Positions 23,327-30,268 of a stretch of 30,322 bases of DNA are shown in pieces (position 1 is the first letter of the stretch; each line of letters begins with the position of its first letter). A program made the translations under genes and the position numbers. The stretch is from Clostridia bacterium (lineage in GTDB: Bacteria > Bacillota > Clostridia > Oscillospirales > CAG-272), in contig JAFTMF010000204.1 of NCBI GenBank assembly GCA_017452565.1, positions 1-30,322 on the forward strand, given 5' to 3'. A model generated the notes under the pieces. The model was given only the letters and a program-made list of their open reading frames with translations. It was not told the origin of the DNA and made no database searches.

Positions 23327-23355
23327 TTGCAAAGGGTAGGAAAATGTGCTATAAT
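23327..23355 (+). promoter_or_regulatory. Promoter of the small membrane protein gene
   Basis: TTGCAA (23327-23332), 17 bp, TATAAT (23350-23355) with extended TGC. The -35 lies within a short inverted repeat CCCTT-GCA-AAGGG, which might serve as an operator. The 23233-23326 stretch between the two divergent promoters shows nothing else. Confidence 0.8.
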
Positions 23356-23398
23356 AATATTTAATGTGTTCCAATTCATACATAGAGGAGAAAAGATT

Positions 23399-24013
23399 AT
23401 GGTAAAGAAACAAGTTCGGGATGATATCGTAGCCAGAGCGGACGACGCCTTTGGCAGCAGCAACTACGCAGAGTACGTAGTAGAGAAAAAAGTAGAAGGC
23501 AAATACAAAACCCAGCGGATGCTGATGGTGCTGGGCTACATCGGCGTAGCGGCGCTGATCCTCGCAGTGGTATTCATCATCAACTCCTTCACAGGACTTG
23601 GCGGTATGATGATTCCCATGATCGCACTGGCACCTATGGCAACTTGGATGCTCCATTTCTTCACCTGGCCCTTTGTTTCCATCGAGTATAGCTTCACTGT
23701 TGACGCCAGCATGCTCACCGTGGAAAAGGTAATGGGCGGCAGAAAGAAGGTCAAGCTGTTCGATCATAAGGTTAAGGAGCTTTCCCTCATCGCTCCCTAT
23801 GACGATCAGTACAAGGCAGAGGCAGACAATTTTGCCGCTGACCTGCGGGTAGAAGCCGTTCCTTCCATGGACTGCTACGACCTCTACTTCGCACTTCACA
23901 CCGACGAGAGTGGCAAGAAGACCATCGTTTTCTTCCAGGCAACCGCTCAGTCGCTGAAGGCGCTGAAGTATTACAACAGCTCCGCCATCGTGATGCGCGA
24001 AACCGCAAGATAA
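23399..24013 (+). CDS. Two-helix membrane protein of unknown function
   Basis: Integral membrane protein of 204 residues, unrecognised. A charged N-terminal cytoplasmic stretch (VKKQVRDDIVARADDAF...YAEYVVEKKVEGKYKTQR) leads into two adjacent helices (MLMVLGYIGVAALILAVVFII and MIPMIALAPMATWMLHFFTW, broken by GLGG). A C-terminal soluble domain begins IEYSFTVDASMLTVEKVMGGRKKVKLFDHK; this pattern, a double helix followed by a beta-rich domain with a basic turn, resembles bacterial PH-like membrane proteins (inference). The ATG at 23399 follows GAGGAG; 42 upstream in-frame codons contain the promoter and are not coding. Monocistronic, with its own promoter and terminator. Confidence 0.85.
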   Translation: MVKKQVRDDIVARADDAFGSSNYAEYVVEKKVEGKYKTQRMLMVLGYIGVAALILAVVFIINSFTGLGGMMIPMIALAPMATWMLHFFTWPFVSIEYSFTVDASMLTVEKVMGGRKKVKLFDHKVKELSLIAPYDDQYKAEADNFAADLRVEAVPSMDCYDLYFALHTDESGKKTIVFFQATAQSLKALKYYNSSAIVMRETAR

Positions 24014-24021
24014 ATACGCTG

Positions 24022-24050
24022 TTCACCTGCTTCGGCAGGTGAATTTTTTT
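24022..24050 (+). terminator. Terminator of the small membrane protein gene
   Basis: TTCACCTGC (24022-24030), TTCG loop, GCAGGTGAA (24035-24043), then seven T. A very stable UUCG-capped hairpin. Confidence 0.93.
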
Positions 24051-24095
24051 GTGAATATTTTTTCAACAAAAAATGACGAAAACGTGAAATATCGG

Positions 24096-24124
24096 TTGCA
24101 TTTTGCAAAAATGTCTGTTATAAT
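24096..24124 (+). promoter_or_regulatory. Promoter of the purine permease gene
   Basis: TTGCAT (24096-24101), 17 bp, TATAAT (24119-24124) with extended TGT. The leader is only about 55 nt, too short for a purine riboswitch. Confidence 0.85.
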
Positions 24125-24186
24125 GAAGGTGTCATTCCGTGGGCGGACGGCTCTGCGGAAAATATTTTTTTGAGGAGAGAAACTGT

Positions 24187-25599
24187 ATGGACAAGTTTTT
24201 CAAAATCTCCGAGCGTGGCTCGAACGTTCGTACCGAGATCATTGCGGGTCTGACTACCTTCTTCGCCATGGCGTACATCGTCATTACGAACCCCAATCAG
24301 ATCGTCAGCTTCAACACCGCAGGCGACCTTGGTAAGATCTGGAACGCCGTTTACGTTGCTTCCATTCTGGCAGCAGTAATCGGTACTTTGCTCATGGCGC
24401 TGTACGCCAAAATGCCCTTTGCGCAGGCCTGTGGTATGGGTCTGAACTCCTTCTTCTTCGTTTCCTTTATCCTTCCCGCGCTGGTATCGGGCGGCGACGT
24501 GATCAAGGGCTACCACGCCGGTCTGGTGATCATTCTGGTGTCCGGTTTCGTATTCCTGATTTTCTCTATCACAGGTCTGCGTTCCAAGGTAGCAAAAGCT
24601 CTCCCTGACTGTCTGAAAAAGTCTATTTCCGCCGGCATCGGTCTGTTCATCGCCTTCATCGGCTTCCAGAACGTAGGCATCATTCAGACCAACCAGTACA
24701 CTCTGGTGCAGTTCGTTGACATCCACGGCGCACTGGAAAACGGCACCTTCAAGGCTGTTGCACTGCCCGCTCTGCTGGCGCTGCTGGGTCTGATCGTGAT
24801 CGCTGTACTGGAAAAGTTCAAGGTAAAAGGCTCCGTGCTGATTTCCATCGGTGCGATTACCGTTCTGTACTATCTTGCAAACTGGACTCTGCCTACCTTC
24901 AATATCGGTCAGGTTGGCCAGACCTTCAAGGATTTTGCTGAAATCGGTATCACCGGCGTATTCCAGCCCTCTGCTTGGAAGGACGCATTCACCGGCGAGC
25001 TCATCGGTGGCGTATTCTCCGCAATCCTTCTGATCGTTACCTTCTGTCTGGTGGATATGTTCGACACCATCGGCACTCTGTACGGCACCGCTGCACAGGC
25101 AAATATGATTGACGAAAACGGCGACCCCATTGACGTAGACAAGTGCATGACCTGTGACTCTGTTGCAACCGTAGCAGGCGCAGTTTGCGGTACCTCTACC
25201 TGCACCACCTTCGTGGAGTCCGCTGCAGGCGTAGGCGCAGGCGGCAGAACCGGTCTGACCTCCCTGGTAACCGCCATCTGCTTCGCGCTCTGCCTCTTCC
25301 TCTCTCCTCTAGCATCCATCGTTCCTGCTTGCGCAACCGCTCCCGCACTGATCTACGTGGGCGTTCTGATGCTCAAGGGCTTTGCCAAGGTTGATATGAG
25401 CGACGTTCGCTCCGCAGTTCCTGCATTCCTGGCACTGGTTATGATGCCCCTCACTTACTCCATCTCCAACGGTATCGGTATCGGCGCAATCGCTTATACC
25501 ATCATCACCCTCTGCACCGGTAAGTACACCAAGAAGGACATCCCCATCACCATTATCTCCATCCTCTTCATTCTGAAGTTTATCTTCGTTACTATGTAA
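24187..25599 (+). CDS. NCS2-family (AzgA-type) guanine/hypoxanthine permease
   Basis: Proton-coupled nucleobase uptake protein of 470 residues in the cytoplasmic membrane with about 12-14 helices. Family features: N-terminal RTEIIAGLTTFFAMAYIVITNPNQI; QACGMGLNSFFF; LVDMFDTIGTLYGTAAQANM; and the AzgA signature STCTTFVESAAGVGAGGRTGLTS. These distinguish it from uracil and xanthine NCS2 carriers and suggest adenine, guanine or hypoxanthine as substrate; which one cannot be read from sequence. The ATG at 24187 follows GAGGAG, and 16 upstream in-frame codons are leader. It is monocistronic between its own promoter and terminator. Confidence 0.93.
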   Translation: MDKFFKISERGSNVRTEIIAGLTTFFAMAYIVITNPNQIVSFNTAGDLGKIWNAVYVASILAAVIGTLLMALYAKMPFAQACGMGLNSFFFVSFILPALVSGGDVIKGYHAGLVIILVSGFVFLIFSITGLRSKVAKALPDCLKKSISAGIGLFIAFIGFQNVGIIQTNQYTLVQFVDIHGALENGTFKAVALPALLALLGLIVIAVLEKFKVKGSVLISIGAITVLYYLANWTLPTFNIGQVGQTFKDFAEIGITGVFQPSAWKDAFTGELIGGVFSAILLIVTFCLVDMFDTIGTLYGTAAQANMIDENGDPIDVDKCMTCDSVATVAGAVCGTSTCTTFVESAAGVGAGGRTGLTSLVTAICFALCLFLSPLASIVPACATAPALIYVGVLMLKGFAKVDMSDVRSAVPAFLALVMMPLTYSISNGIGIGAIAYTIITLCTGKYTKKDIPITIISILFILKFIFVTM

Positions 25600-25609
25600 C
25601 TTGCCCCTA

Positions 25610-25635
25610 CCGCCCACCGCAAGGTGGGCGGTTTT
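25610..25635 (+). terminator. Terminator of the purine permease gene
   Basis: CCGCCCACC (25610-25618), GCAA loop, GGTGGGCGG (25623-25631), then TTTTC. It lies between convergent genes; the minus-strand side lacks a T-run, so it serves mainly the plus strand. Confidence 0.85.
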
Positions 25636-25646
25636 CGTTTGCTCGC

Positions 25647-26312
25647 TTATAACTCCGACACCTTCACGAAGGTGAATCCCGCATCCTTCAGCCACGGAAT
25701 GATTTGCCTGAGTGCCGCCGGTGTAGGGCTGTCTCCTGCCACCCAATCGTGAAAGAGGACGATATCCCCGTCCGATGCCTCCCGTTTGATGGTCTGCACG
25801 ATCTTGGGCGCAGGATTCAGCGCCCAATCCATAGTATCAATGGACCACAGCACCGTCCGATAGCCGCCCTTTTCGGCAGCGGCGGTGACTGCAGGGGTAA
25901 TGATTCCCTCGGGCGGACGGAAGAGGGAAGTGCGGATGCCTGCCACCTCCTGCAGAAGGGTAGCCGATCGCACCACCTCCTCCGATAGCTTTGCTTCGTC
26001 GATGGTTTTCAAATGAGGGTGGGAGTAGGTGTGATTGCCGATCTCGTGCCCCTCCGAAACGGTGCGTCTGAGCAGATCGGGGTGAGCCTCCACGTTCTTG
26101 CCGATGACGAAAAAGGTGGCTTTCACGTCATATTCCCGCAAAATATCCAAAATCTCTGCGGTGTACCCAGCGGAAGGCCCGTCGTCGAAGGTGAGAGCGA
26201 TGCGCTTGGTCTTGCCGCTTTCCTTGGCCGACAGCGGTACTGTGCTTCCCGTCGGAAGCATCAGTCCAAGGGCAAGGACTGCAAGGAGTGCGGCGGCGAT
26301 TCTCCGTCCCAT
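25647..26312 (-). CDS. Secreted polysaccharide deacetylase (NodB fold)
   Basis: Carbohydrate esterase family 4 enzyme of 221 residues, predicted to remove N-acetyl groups from peptidoglycan or a related glycan outside the membrane. Signal peptide first. NodB motifs are complete: TFDDGP (residues 41-46, base and metal Asp), NHTYSHPH (metal His pair), RPPEG, DTMDW and LFHDW. The start is ATG at 26312, whose A is shared with the upstream gene's TGA (TGATG overlap), implying coupled translation; a GTG three codons earlier is the alternative. The second of two deacetylases in the operon. No clear terminator follows on its strand. Confidence 0.92.
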   Translation of the reverse strand: MGRRIAAALLAVLALGLMLPTGSTVPLSAKESGKTKRIALTFDDGPSAGYTAEILDILREYDVKATFFVIGKNVEAHPDLLRRTVSEGHEIGNHTYSHPHLKTIDEAKLSEEVVRSATLLQEVAGIRTSLFRPPEGIITPAVTAAAEKGGYRTVLWSIDTMDWALNPAPKIVQTIKREASDGDIVLFHDWVAGDSPTPAALRQIIPWLKDAGFTFVKVSEL

Positions 26313-27112
26313 CAGTCCCACAGCTCGGTGAGCTTACCGAAGCGGTAGCCCTCTTGTTCCAGTGCAGTGAGCAGCCGATCCATAATGGCGGCGTTGGTGG
26401 CCGAGGTGGGGTGCAGGAGCATGATCTCGCCGTTATGGGTGTGGGCGAGGATTTTCTGCAGTGCCGCCTCCTCGCTCATCTGGCGATTGTTGTCCCAATC
26501 GGCGTAGGCGAAGGACCAGAACACCGTTTTATAGCCCATAGCTTTGGCATACTCCAAGTTTTGCTTAGAATAGCGTCCTTCGGGAGGGCGGTAGATTTTG
26601 GGCATCTCCTTGCCTGTGAGCTCCTTATAATGCTCAGCGAGGGTGGTGAGCTGTTCGGCGAACACCTTTTGCTGGCATAGTTTCGTCATATCGGGATGGC
26701 GTTTGGTGTGGTTGCAGACCAGATGACCTTCCTTCTCCATCCGCTTTACCAGATCGCCGTTTCTGGTGATAAGATTATCTAAAATGAAGAATGCTCCCGG
26801 AGCTTTATGCGCCTTGAGGGCGTCCAGGATCTTCTCCACGTTCCCGTTTTCATAGCCGGCGTCAAAGGTGAGATAGATGACCTTCTCTCCCTTTTTCACC
26901 GAATGATCGAGGTAATACCCGTCGTAGTTCTCGATCCACCGCTGATCGCTGTCAAGCGTGGGCGGTGTATGGGTACTGTTATTTTTGCAGTACCAATTGT
27001 AGGGGGTAGTATCGGTTGCCGCAAATGTGCCCGGCAGGGCGAAAAGTCCGCTTGCAAGTGCCAAAAAGATGCAAACGGAGCGGAAAAGTCCCCCTTTGAA
27101 GCAGTGTTTCAT
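26312..27112 (-). CDS. PdaA-like peptidoglycan deacetylase
   Basis: Polysaccharide deacetylase of 266 residues resembling B. subtilis PdaA, which makes muramic delta-lactam in spore cortex. Signal peptide, then the PdaA-type preamble (YNWYCKNNSTHTPP...NYDGYYLDHSVKKGEKVIYLTF). Motif 1 reads TFDAGYENG (82-90) where PdaA has TFDNGYENG, so the metal/base Asp is kept. NHTKRHPDM (134-142) holds the His pair, and RPPEGRYS and SFAYADWD follow. Presence suggests a sporulating lineage but does not prove it. The ATG at 27112 has AAAGG at long spacing. No clear minus-strand promoter was found in 27113-27213, where I otherwise see nothing. Confidence 0.9.
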   Translation of the reverse strand: MKHCFKGGLFRSVCIFLALASGLFALPGTFAATDTTPYNWYCKNNSTHTPPTLDSDQRWIENYDGYYLDHSVKKGEKVIYLTFDAGYENGNVEKILDALKAHKAPGAFFILDNLITRNGDLVKRMEKEGHLVCNHTKRHPDMTKLCQQKVFAEQLTTLAEHYKELTGKEMPKIYRPPEGRYSKQNLEYAKAMGYKTVFWSFAYADWDNNRQMSEEAALQKILAHTHNGEIMLLHPTSATNAAIMDRLLTALEQEGYRFGKLTELWD

Positions 27113-27213
27113 CGTATGACCATACCTTTCCTATATTCCGGAGCGGCGTGAGTGTTCATTTGTTGCCGCAATGAAATTGTGTGCTTTTTTTCGGAAAAAT
27201 TGCGTTGAAAATC

Positions 27214-27242
27214 TTGTATTTTGCGGTGATTTGTGCTATAAT
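27214..27242 (+). promoter_or_regulatory. Upstream promoter P1 of argCJ
   Basis: TTGTAT (27214-27219), 17 bp, TATAAT (27237-27242) with extended TGC. Transcription from here runs through the ARG boxes. Confidence 0.65.
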
Positions 27243-27282
27243 ACCACCTTGGAATATGCTTTTTTCCGTTTGTTGGGATTGA

Positions 27283-27300
27283 ATGAAAAAATATTCATAT
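27283..27300. promoter_or_regulatory. ARG box 1 (ArgR/AhrC operator half)
   Basis: TGAAAAAATATTCATA core at 27284-27299 matches the TGNATWWWWATNCANW arginine-operator consensus with one mismatch in the left half. It is paired with box 2 three bases downstream. Confidence 0.7.
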
Positions 27301-27303
27301 TTT

Positions 27304-27321
27304 GTGTATAATTATTCATAA
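27304..27321. promoter_or_regulatory. ARG box 2 (ArgR/AhrC operator half)
   Basis: TGTATAATTATTCATA at 27305-27320 matches the consensus fully. The centre is 21 bp from box 1, the two-turn spacing used by the hexameric arginine repressor. It ends 7 bp before the P2 -35 box and lies downstream of P1, so bound repressor could block both. Confidence 0.8.
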
Positions 27322-27327
27322 ATCCTA

Positions 27328-27356
27328 TTGCATTTTGGGAAAAGATGCGGTATAAT
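27328..27356 (+). promoter_or_regulatory. Main promoter P2 of argCJ
   Basis: TTGCAT (27328-27333), 17 bp, TATAAT (27351-27356). Transcription would start near 27363, giving a leader of about 396 nt to the argC ATG. Confidence 0.8.
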
Positions 27357-27419
27357 AAGGTATTATTCGTGAAGCGAGTCGAGGGTTCGCTTGGGCGATG
27401 AATGATTGTTTTATCTTTT

Positions 27420-27577
27420 CTAAGGAAGCAATTCGGCTGTGCCGAATTGCAATCTGAGGGAGAGAAGAAACCATCTCAGACGCCGAAGTGTTTCCCTGTA
27501 GTTCGCCTGCGGCGAACTACCAGAGTTGCGCACAGCGCAACTCTAACCCTCAGACTCCCTCTCATCTTCCTTGGCTG
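27420..27577 (+). repeat. Hairpin-array repeat, copy 1 (argC leader)
   Basis: Contains three perfect hairpins, each with 10-bp arms and a 3-nt loop: 27428-27450 (GCAATTCGGC, loop TGT), 27498-27520 (GTAGTTCGCC, loop TGC) and 27522-27544 (AGAGTTGCGC, loop ACA). TCTGAGGG (27453-27460) can pair with CCCTCAGA (27547-27554) around the last two, or GAGGGAG (27456-27462) with CTCCCTC (27555-27561). The ends CTAAGGAAG and CTTCCTTGG are inverted repeats with one mismatch. The last 98 nt match copy 2 at 30169-30268. No protein is encoded. Family unknown to me. Confidence 0.85.
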
Positions 27578-27640
27578 TTCCGGAGCGAGAACTGATCAGA
27601 TGTTGGAGCTTTTGAGAGTTTGGAGCAATTCTATAATCCC

Positions 27641-27662
27641 GCGCGACAAGTATTTGTCGCGC
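27641..27662 (+). repeat. 9-bp hairpin in the argC leader
   Basis: GCGCGACAA (27641-27649), loop GTAT, TTGTCGCGC (27654-27662). Not followed by a T-run. It is separate from the hairpin array. Confidence 0.6.
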
Positions 27663-27685
27663 TAATATAAAAGTTTTTGAAGATT

Positions 27686-27718
27686 CTCAAGAAACTTTTT
27701 TCAAAAAAGTTTCTTGAG
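27686..27718 (+). repeat. Near-perfect 16-bp palindrome in the argC leader
   Basis: CTCAAGAAACTTTTTT (27686-27701), one central base, then its full complement (27703-27718). It is a strong RNA hairpin or cruciform, without a following T-run; it ends 40 nt before the argC start. Confidence 0.75.
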
Positions 27719-27723
27719 CAGGG

Positions 27724-27742
27724 TTCGGGACAGAGTCCCGAA
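27724..27742 (+). repeat. 8-bp hairpin just before the argC ribosome binding site
   Basis: TTCGGGAC (27724-27731), AGA loop, GTCCCGAA (27735-27742). AGGAGG begins two bases later. The block 27686-27742 resembles dispersed intergenic repeats often seen in Clostridia (recollection, not a search). Confidence 0.65.
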
Positions 27743-27758
27743 TCAGGAGGATATATTT

Positions 27759-28790
27759 ATGAAAATTCGTGTAGGAATCGTCGGTGCGACCGGTTATGCG
27801 GGCGCCGAGCTGGTTCGACTCATTTTAACTCACCCGGCGGCGGAGCTGGTCGCCATCTCCTCGGTTTCCTTTGAGGGAAAGAAGATCTCCGAGGTATATC
27901 CCAATCTGGCAAAGGTGTGCGAGATGGAGCTCACCGATGCCACGAAAATGGCAGAGGTGTGCGACGTAGTGTTTGCCGCACTTCCGCACGGTCTGTCCGA
28001 GCCGCTGGCGGCGGAGTGCGCCAAGACGGGTGCGATTCTCATCGATCTCGGTGCAGACTTCCGCTTGGAGGACGAGGCGGACTACCAAAAATGGTATCAG
28101 AAATCCTACTCCTGCCCCGAACTGCATCAGGATGCGGTTTACTGCATTCCCGAACTGCACAGAGGCTTGGTAAAGGAGCAGAAGATCATCGCCAACCCCG
28201 GTTGCTATCCCACTTCTATTGCGCTGGGACTTGCGCCCGCACTGCAGGGCGGGCTGATTGAGACTACCGGCATCGTCATCGACTCCAAGTCGGGCGTTAC
28301 CGGTGCAGGCCGAGGACTCACTCAGGGTACTCACTATCCCGACACCAACGAGGCCTTTGCCGCCTACAAAGCAGGCGTGCACAGACACACTCCCGAGATC
28401 GAGCAGACCCTCTCTCATTTAGCAGGGAAGGCGATGCAGATCACCTTCGTGCCTCACCTGCTCCCCATCAACCGAGGCATCGAGTCCTCCATCTACTGCA
28501 AGATGAAGACCGATCTGGCGACCATCTACGCAGCATATTGCGACTTTTACAAGGACGAGCACTTTGTTCGTGTGCTCCCCCTCGGCTCTTACGCCAACGT
28601 GAAGAACGTGCGGATGTCCAACTACTGCGACATCTCCCTCCACGCCGACGAGCGGACGGGCACGCTGATCGTCTCCGCCGTTATCGACAATATGTTCAAG
28701 GGTGCCGCAGGACAGGCCATTCAGAATATGAATCTGCGGATGGGTCTTGCCGAGACCTTAGGCATTGATATGATTCCCCCCGCAATCTGA
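27759..28790 (+). CDS. argC: N-acetyl-gamma-glutamyl-phosphate reductase
   Basis: Third step of arginine synthesis: NADPH-dependent reduction of N-acetylglutamyl phosphate to the semialdehyde. 343 residues, normal for the type-1 family. GIVGATGYAGAELVRL (6-21) is the nucleotide-binding loop; Cys149 in ANPGCYPTS is the catalytic thiol; SKSGVTGAGR and HRHTPEIEQ (208-216) are conserved substrate-site elements. The ATG at 27759 follows AGGAGG by 8 nt. A longer frame from 27714 lies in the hairpin-rich leader and is not coding. First gene of argCJ; the ARG boxes upstream imply repression by arginine. Confidence 0.97.
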   Translation: MKIRVGIVGATGYAGAELVRLILTHPAAELVAISSVSFEGKKISEVYPNLAKVCEMELTDATKMAEVCDVVFAALPHGLSEPLAAECAKTGAILIDLGADFRLEDEADYQKWYQKSYSCPELHQDAVYCIPELHRGLVKEQKIIANPGCYPTSIALGLAPALQGGLIETTGIVIDSKSGVTGAGRGLTQGTHYPDTNEAFAAYKAGVHRHTPEIEQTLSHLAGKAMQITFVPHLLPINRGIESSIYCKMKTDLATIYAAYCDFYKDEHFVRVLPLGSYANVKNVRMSNYCDISLHADERTGTLIVSAVIDNMFKGAAGQAIQNMNLRMGLAETLGIDMIPPAI

Positions 28791-28824
28791 TCACAACCGA
28801 ACCGAACCGAAAGGAATTTTCACT

Positions 28825-30051
28825 ATGAAGCTCACCGAGATCAAGGGCGGCGTATGTGCCGCCAAAGGATTCCGTGCCGCCGGTATGCACTGCGGCATTC
28901 GGAAGAACACCAGCAAAAAGGACATTGCGCTGATCGTTGCCGACAAGCCCTGTGCGGCGGCAGGCGTGTATACGCAGAATAAAGTATTTGCCGCACCTGT
29001 AGGTGTAACCCGTGCGCACCTTGCAAACGGCTATGCGCAGGCAGTCATCTGCAACAGCGGCAACGCCAACACCTGCAACTCCGACGGCTACGACAAGGCT
29101 GAGGCTACCTGCAAGGCAGTAGCAGAAGAGCTGGGCATCTCTGCAGACGACGTTATCGTTGCCTCTACCGGCGTTATCGGTGTTCCGCTGCCTCTGGAAC
29201 CCATTCTGGCGGCCATCCGTCCCCTCAAGCACTCTCTGTGGAACGACGAGGAGGCAGGCGATGCGGCGGCAACTGCCATTATGACCACCGACACCAAAAA
29301 GAAGGAGTTCTCCTACTCCTTTGAGCTGGCAGGAAAGACGGTAGCGCTGGGCGGCATCTGCAAGGGAAGCGGTATGATCGAGCCCAATATGGCGACGATG
29401 TTGGGCTTTATCACCACCGACGTTGCCATCACTCCCGAACTGCTCCACAAAGCGCTGAAGTATGCCATCAGCGACACCTTCAACATGGTCAGCGTGGACC
29501 GTGACACCTCCACCAACGATATGGTCACCGTTCTCGCATCCGGCTGTGCGGAGAATCCCCTCATCGACACCGTAGGCGACGATTACGAGACCTTCAAGTC
29601 CGCGCTGTATCTCCTCTGTCGCTCTATGGCAATGGCAATTGCCGCAGACGGCGAGGGTGCAACCCGTCTGCTGGAATGCACCGTTTCGGGCGTTGCCACC
29701 CACGAGGATGCCAAAGTGCTGGCGAAATCGGTGATCCGCTCCTCTCTGGTGAAGGCGGCAATGTTCGGTGCCGACGCCAACTGGGGACGCATCCTCTGCG
29801 CTCTGGGCTATGCAGGCGTAGAGATGGACCCCGACAAGGTAGACGTTTCCTTCCGCAGCTGTGAGGGATCGATCCCCGTCTGTGTGAACGGCCGCGGCAT
29901 CCCCTTCGATGAAGATGTTGCCAAGAAGATCCTCACCCAAAAGACCATTTACATCGACGTGAATATGAACAGCGGCGCAGAATACGCCACCGCTTGGGGT
30001 TGCGATCTGACCTACGAATACGTTCGCATCAACGGCGACTACAGAAGCTGA
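28825..30051 (+). CDS. argJ: Ornithine acetyltransferase / N-acetylglutamate synthase
   Basis: Cytoplasmic enzyme that transfers acetyl from N-acetylornithine to glutamate, recycling the acetyl group; bifunctional members also use acetyl-CoA. 408 residues. The self-cleavage site is clear: KGSGMIEPNMATML, with cleavage expected before Thr191 to give alpha and beta chains and a free N-terminal Thr nucleophile. VASTGVIGVPLP holds the oxyanion-hole Thr-Gly pair. Whether it is mono- or bifunctional cannot be told. AAAGGAA precedes the ATG; 34 bp separate it from argC. argB and argD would be expected next but are not in the window before the hairpin array. Confidence 0.97.
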   Translation: MKLTEIKGGVCAAKGFRAAGMHCGIRKNTSKKDIALIVADKPCAAAGVYTQNKVFAAPVGVTRAHLANGYAQAVICNSGNANTCNSDGYDKAEATCKAVAEELGISADDVIVASTGVIGVPLPLEPILAAIRPLKHSLWNDEEAGDAAATAIMTTDTKKKEFSYSFELAGKTVALGGICKGSGMIEPNMATMLGFITTDVAITPELLHKALKYAISDTFNMVSVDRDTSTNDMVTVLASGCAENPLIDTVGDDYETFKSALYLLCRSMAMAIAADGEGATRLLECTVSGVATHEDAKVLAKSVIRSSLVKAAMFGADANWGRILCALGYAGVEMDPDKVDVSFRSCEGSIPVCVNGRGIPFDEDVAKKILTQKTIYIDVNMNSGAEYATAWGCDLTYEYVRINGDYRS

Positions 30052-30077
30052 TTATCCTCAAAAATCTCCCCACTTGA

Positions 30078-30268
30078 GGCAGACTCTGCCAGTACCGAGA
30101 GGGGGTTAGAGTTCGGCTTTGCCGAACTCTGGCAGTTGCGCAATGCGCAACTGCAGACCCTCACTCAAACGCCGAATGTTTCATGTAGTTCGCCGTTGGC
30201 GAACTACTGGAGTTGCGCTTAGTGCAACTCCGCCCCCCTCTCGGGCTCTCCCCTAACTTCCTTGGCTG
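30078..30268 (+). repeat. Hairpin-array repeat, copy 2 (after argJ)
   Basis: Four hairpins with 10-bp arms and 3-nt loops: 30108-30130 (AGAGTTCGGC, loop TTT), 30132-30154 (GCAGTTGCGC, loop AAT), 30185-30207 (GTAGTTCGCC, loop GTT) and 30209-30231 (GGAGTTGCGC, loop TTA, one G-T pair). All are enclosed by CCGAGAGGGGG (30095-30105) pairing with 30234-30244. A small GGCAG/CTGCC hairpin (30078-30090) precedes. It ends with CTTCCTTGGCTG (30257-30268), identical to the copy 1 end. The rest of the window, 30269-30322, shows nothing further. Confidence 0.85.

Noticed and set aside
24125..24186. Purine riboswitch before the permease
   Set aside because: The leader is only about 60 nt and lacks the conserved junction and loop sequences.
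24118..24726. Minus-strand frames opposite the membrane protein and permease (23210-23899, 24118-24726)
   Set aside because: Antisense shadows; the plus-strand genes have promoters, ribosome binding sites and family motifs.
27686..27718. Palindrome as transcription attenuator or terminator of the arg leader
   Set aside because: No T-run follows on either strand, and no leader peptide with arginine codons was found.
27420..30268. Hairpin arrays as a CRISPR
   Set aside because: Units are palindromes of 23 nt with unequal, non-spacer-like gaps, two to four per copy, and no cas genes are present.
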